From Nemertoderma westbladi (Eukaryota > Xenacoelomorpha > Nemertodermatida > Nemertodermatidae), in the NCBI GenBank assembly GCA_032718475.1, contig JAUCBJ010000675.1:62001-126000 (forward strand): a DNA stretch of 64,000 bases, given 5' to 3'. A program made the translations under genes and the position numbers. Positions 60,961 through 64,000 of the stretch are shown piece after piece; within the stretch, counting starts at the first letter, position 1; each line of letters begins with the position of its first letter. Below the pieces are notes generated by a model, which did no database searches, was not told the DNA's origin, and was given only the letters and a program-made list of their open reading frames with translations.

Positions 60961-62349
60961 TACTACTACTACTACTAGGATCGGCATGCTGCATTGCAGC
61001 TGCATTTTTAAGAATGCTGTGCAGGCTTGTCAACAAAATTGCACCGCCACAACTCCCTATCACCCATGACATTTGCTAGATCATCCGCATCTTTAAGGCC
61101 AGTGTCCTTTAAGATGCGTCTCAAGAAAGTCATGGGCTGTCCACCATGCTTATTCACTCCATGAGGCTGCCAAAGTACAAGATTGTGCACTGGCTGGTCC
61201 TCACGGCGAAAGCAATGTCCTGCAAAGCGGAGGTGATTTTGTTCTAGTGTCAAGCTTGGGGGAACCAATGAGACACCTCCAATGTTATATAGTGTCTGGT
61301 TGGAGATGTGTGCATTGTACTTGACACAATGAACCCGGCCTAGCATTCTTGTGAATGTGCCATCCAGAGATTTGGTGTCCTCAGCAGTGAGAGCCCAGCA
61401 TGGACTCCCATAGAGGAGTACTGGAACTACTGCTGCTCTAAATAATCGGACCTTAAGTTTCCGATTAATTCTCGGTGACTTCCAAATCCTGGAAAGCCTA
61501 TTCAAGGCTGCCCATGCCTTTCCCTTACGTATTCGAAGGTCCTCACCTGACTTCCGAATCCATGATCCCAGGTAACAGAAGTCGTCCACATGCTCAAGCA
61601 TACCATCCTTTGAGCTTATGCTCATCCGATCAGAGACTTGCTGAGGACTTTCAAAGTTAACTGTCAGAATTTTGGTCTTTCTGGAGTTAATAAAAAGACC
61701 AACACTAGAAGCAGCATGTTCTAATGAGCTGAGGAGCTGTTGGGCTCCCTCTAATGATTCTGAGAGTACTCCTAAGTCATCAGCAAAGTCTAGATCAGTT
61801 AGGTACTTGGCAGGATTTCCTCGACTTCTGGAGCCAGTAGGTGGAGTTATCATCACCCCATCATCATTATAATGATCTAAGGACATGCGTAGAACATAGT
61901 CAAACACAATAATGAACAAGAATGGTGCAAGTGTGTCTCCTTGGAGGACGCCCCATAACACTTCAAATGGTTCTGTGTCACCGTCAACAGTAGACACAAA
62001 TGTTGTCGAACCATCGTATACTGATCTGATTGCTGCAATAATTTCATCAGGAATCCCATATAATGAAAGTATGCTGAACATACGTGAGCGAGAGACTGAA
62101 TCAAAGGCCTTGAAGAAGTCAACAAAGATAACAGCCAGATGCCTGTCTTTCTTTTTTGATAACTCTTCAATTATCCTTCTAAGTGCCAAAATGGGCTCCA
62201 TGGTCCCACGACCTTTACGGAACCCATTCTGATTTCCACGGAGCAGTCTCTCAATGGGATCCCTGATGCGATTTAATAGAATCCTATTGTATAGCTTTGC
62301 AGCAATCGAGATCAATGAGATTCCCCGAAAAGAACCATAGAGTGTTAGG
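60961..62349 (-). mobile_element. RTE-like LINE, 5'-truncated, with target duplication
   Basis: Minus orientation; 3' end at 60961 with a (CTA)n tail. TTTTTTCAATC flanks both ends (60950-60960 and 62350-62360), an 11-bp target duplication. It covers the RT from SLISIAAKLYNRIL to DKPAQHS without lesion, including the FVDFFKAFDS and FADD motifs. It is nearly identical to the copy at 32413-34309. Confidence 0.92.
61008..62315 (-). CDS. RTE-like LINE ORF2 fragment, intact frame
   Basis: 435 codons open in one frame, ending at 61008 with TAA. RT motifs: GNQNGFRKGRGTMEP, FVDFFKAFDSVSRSR, LQGDTLAPFLF, DLDFADDLGVL and VDDFCYLGSWI. No start codon of its own exists because the insertion is 5'-truncated at fingers motif 1, so it cannot produce an active protein alone. 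Confidence 0.88.
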   Translation of the reverse strand: MISIAAKLYNRILLNRIRDPIERLLRGNQNGFRKGRGTMEPILALRRIIEELSKKKDRHLAVIFVDFFKAFDSVSRSRMFSILSLYGIPDEIIAAIRSVYDGSTTFVSTVDGDTEPFEVLWGVLQGDTLAPFLFIIVFDYVLRMSLDHYNDDGVMITPPTGSRSRGNPAKYLTDLDFADDLGVLSESLEGAQQLLSSLEHAASSVGLFINSRKTKILTVNFESPQQVSDRMSISSKDGMLEHVDDFCYLGSWIRKSGEDLRIRKGKAWAALNRLSRIWKSPRINRKLKVRLFRAAVVPVLLYGSPCWALTAEDTKSLDGTFTRMLGRVHCVKYNAHISNQTLYNIGGVSLVPPSLTLEQNHLRFAGHCFRREDQPVHNLVLWQPHGVNKHGGQPMTFLRRILKDTGLKDADDLANVMGDRELWRCNFVDKPAQHS

Positions 62350-62360
62350 TTTTTTCAATC

Positions 62361-62860
62361 ACATCCCCCAGCCAAATGCAAAGTAATAAGTTGATGATGA
62401 CTTTCATACAAATCCACAAAATATTAAATATGTCAATACAGTAAGTTTCAATTTATAGTTCATAGTCTGCTAAATATGCTGGCTGTATTTTTTCCCTGGT
62501 AGGTCTTGGTGGGGTTCTAGCATTTTTTACAGACTCCAAACTTGACCCATTGGACTCCGAATCATCTGACTTTATTTTTTGCCTTTGAACCAACCTGACA
62601 GGGATGCAACATAATACTAAATGAATCACAAATTCTGCAATAATATTAAGTCATCACTTGATTAACATCTCATGAAGACCTTTTACTTTAACTCTGAATG
62701 AACCATCACTCAATCCTAAAAGCCATCTATATATGCATGTAGTCTACCCATATAACAACATCTTCAAGTTTCCATTTCAAAACTAAGTTTATACCTTTTA
62801 TAATGGCCTCGATTTCAGCAACATTGATATGCATACTATCATCCTTCTTTCAGAGCCAAG
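62361..62860. other. No clear gene; possible pol-like C-terminal scrap
   Basis: On the minus strand near 62460-62600 a frame reads SDDSESNGSS, RTPPRPTREKI and PAYLADYEL before a stop, reminiscent of a retroelement pol C-terminus, but too short to assign. Confidence 0.3.
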
Positions 62861-62862
62861 AT

Positions 62863-63530
62863 TGTGACGGGATCCGAGAGGATCCCGGTTTATCCGGTAT
62901 TGGTTAAGTACGCGTCCCCGCCGTGTGGATGAAAAGAGTTGTTGTTCTGACGTTGTTGTTAAGGATATAAATTGAGATAACATATAGCGTATAGGTACAA
63001 TAGCAGATAGCACTGAATACTGCTGCACTGGTACCGGTAATGTGATGACGGCGGTGACGGTCCTAACTGTCACCGTACTACCTGACTGTACTGACCGACT
63101 GAGATAACTGACTGAATAGGGGAGCACCAACAGGTAATATACTGCACGGTTGGCCATATTGCTACTCAATCGATGCCTTTCCCCCCTCTGATTGGTTGAT
63201 ATCCCACTTCTCGCCCCTTCACCTTCCCTGGTGTGTTTCCCGTTCACCCCAGCTATTCTCTCTCTTGTCAGGGGAGTAACCCCTGACCCTTATTGTGTGT
63301 GTCTCCTTTGGGGCCTATTGTCCCCGTTTACTGGGCTGACACGAGGTTGATTGGTAATCAACCTCGTGCTCCCAATATTGCTTTATGGCTCACTCTATGG
63401 GTTTGGGTTAGCGGAATTGGATAAGCTAACACTCCCCCCCATGCTATCTTCCCGGAGAGAAGATAGCATCCAACTAAAGTGCGCTACAATTCCGCTGGAT
63501 CCCGATCTATTATCGGGTGTGGGGTGGGTC
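62863..63530. other. GC-richer region with six strong hairpins
   Basis: Perfect inverted repeats: 62868-62887 (8-bp stem, GAGA loop), 63267-63287 (8 bp), 63310-63325 (4 bp), 63340-63368 (13 bp, GGT loop), 63441-63469 (11 bp) enclosed by 63410-63419/63487-63496 (10 bp), and 63501-63517 (6 bp). No ORF with recognisable product. It could be an LTR or 5' leader of an element reaching beyond the window (TGTGACGGG at 62863 would suit an LTR start), or a structured RNA. The function is unknown. Confidence 0.45.
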
Positions 63531-63599
63531 TATTTTTTCGGAGTCGGCTTTCCAGGCCGCTCCCTATGGGTATGATGTCACTACCCTCTGGCGTCTCGT

Positions 63600-64000
63600 G
63601 TCGGGCCGATCGTGCGCTTCTCTCACACAATTTTTGTTTCCCCAACACTCTCACCACTCTACTCCAACTCTCGCATACTCCCGGACCTCCTCGTCCCACA
63701 CTCTTCCTCTCACTTCTCCTCCCCCACACTTGAATTGCGCCCACGTTCTCTTCGCACTCCGCACTAGTTACTCCATCCCTCCTTGTCACTCCCTAAGGCT
63801 TTAATCTCTAATGCTACCCCTGTGCTATCATACTATCTACCTACTGCTTACTAACTCTAACTATCTGACTAACTCTGCTAACTACTAACTCTTACTACTT
63901 CTAGCTCTAACTGAGAGCCTCTAACTTTCTACTGACTCTAACTCTCTACTAAGTCTAACTAACTCCTACTAACTTTCTACTTCTACTAACTCTACTTGAC
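63600..64000. repeat. Pyrimidine-rich stretch grading into degenerate CTAACT repeats
   Basis: 63600-63790 is C/T-rich (CTCTCAC, CCTCCTC). From about 63830 to the window end the sequence is a loose array of CTAACT/CTACTAACT units. It does not match TTAGGG or TTAGG telomere repeats. Confidence 0.6.

Noticed and set aside
63830-64000. Possible telomere-like array at the window end
   Set aside because: Units are irregular CTAACT/CTACTAACT, not a canonical animal or arthropod telomere repeat.

Overview
The window is eukaryotic, most likely from an invertebrate animal. It has GT-AG introns, almost no single-copy coding sequence, and a dense, deeply nested population of retrotransposons and cut-and-paste DNA transposons. 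No prokaryotic gene order is present. The only host-type gene seen is a multi-exon chymotrypsin-fold serine protease (1003-5024); its CQFDSGGP active-site block resembles arthropod CUB/venom-type proteases, but this is weak taxonomic evidence. The palindromic motifs ACCGGT and AGGCCT are conspicuously frequent, and eleven homopolymeric G or C tracts of 9-22 bases are scattered through the window.

Layout. 1-5.1 kb: RTE-like LINE scraps, then four exons of the protease, with a decayed reverse transcriptase in the first visible intron. 6.3-9.5 kb: a DNA transposon with terminal inverted repeats and a broken DDE transposase. 10.5-13.3 kb: a Mutator-like transposase-domain remnant and the 3' end of a hAT element. 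14.0-15.7 kb: an RTE fragment and a BEL/Pao integrase fragment. 16.5-21.3 kb: complete Gypsy-1 (71-bp LTRs, target duplication CTCTT). 22.4-23.6 kb: complete Merlin element with terminal repeats and target duplication, beside an unrecognised ORF (23.7-24.7 kb). 25-31 kb: transposase N-terminus, a 58-bp RTE micro-insertion, a PHD-bearing CR1-type LINE remnant, a hairpin-bearing repeat and a MULE remnant that keeps an intron. 31.6-35.1 kb: an RTE-like fragment and a BEL/Pao element split by an RTE insertion. 36.2-50.5 kb: a LINE ORF1 (minus strand) into which Gypsy-2 (36729-41564, target duplication GTGTT) inserted; at its start codon lies a pogo-like transposon (41994-50500), itself split by CR1-group LINE copy A (43622-49508). 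50.7-59.2 kb: near full-length CR1-group LINE copy B, carrying a nested 518-bp MITE and a nested 5'-truncated RTE. 59.9-62.3 kb: a 68-bp minisatellite and another RTE copy. 62.4-64 kb: a region with six strong hairpins, then degenerate CT-rich sequence.

The most interesting system is the CR1-group LINE family of copies A and B. Both encode, in order: ORF1 with an SGNH/GDSL-esterase-like domain (preceded by a SAP motif in B); a separate polytopic membrane-protein ORF of 230-310 residues; and ORF2 that overlaps the membrane ORF in the same relative frame and starts with hydrophobic segments ending in a 2A-like NPGP, followed by apurinic endonuclease and reverse transcriptase. The membrane ORFs are poorly conserved in sequence but conserved in position, size, hydrophobicity and frame relation, which suggests a membrane-associated step in the cycle of these elements (inference).

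Most coding sequences here are broken by nonsense codons or frameshifts. The LTR pairs and RTE copies are nevertheless very similar to one another, so several families were active recently.
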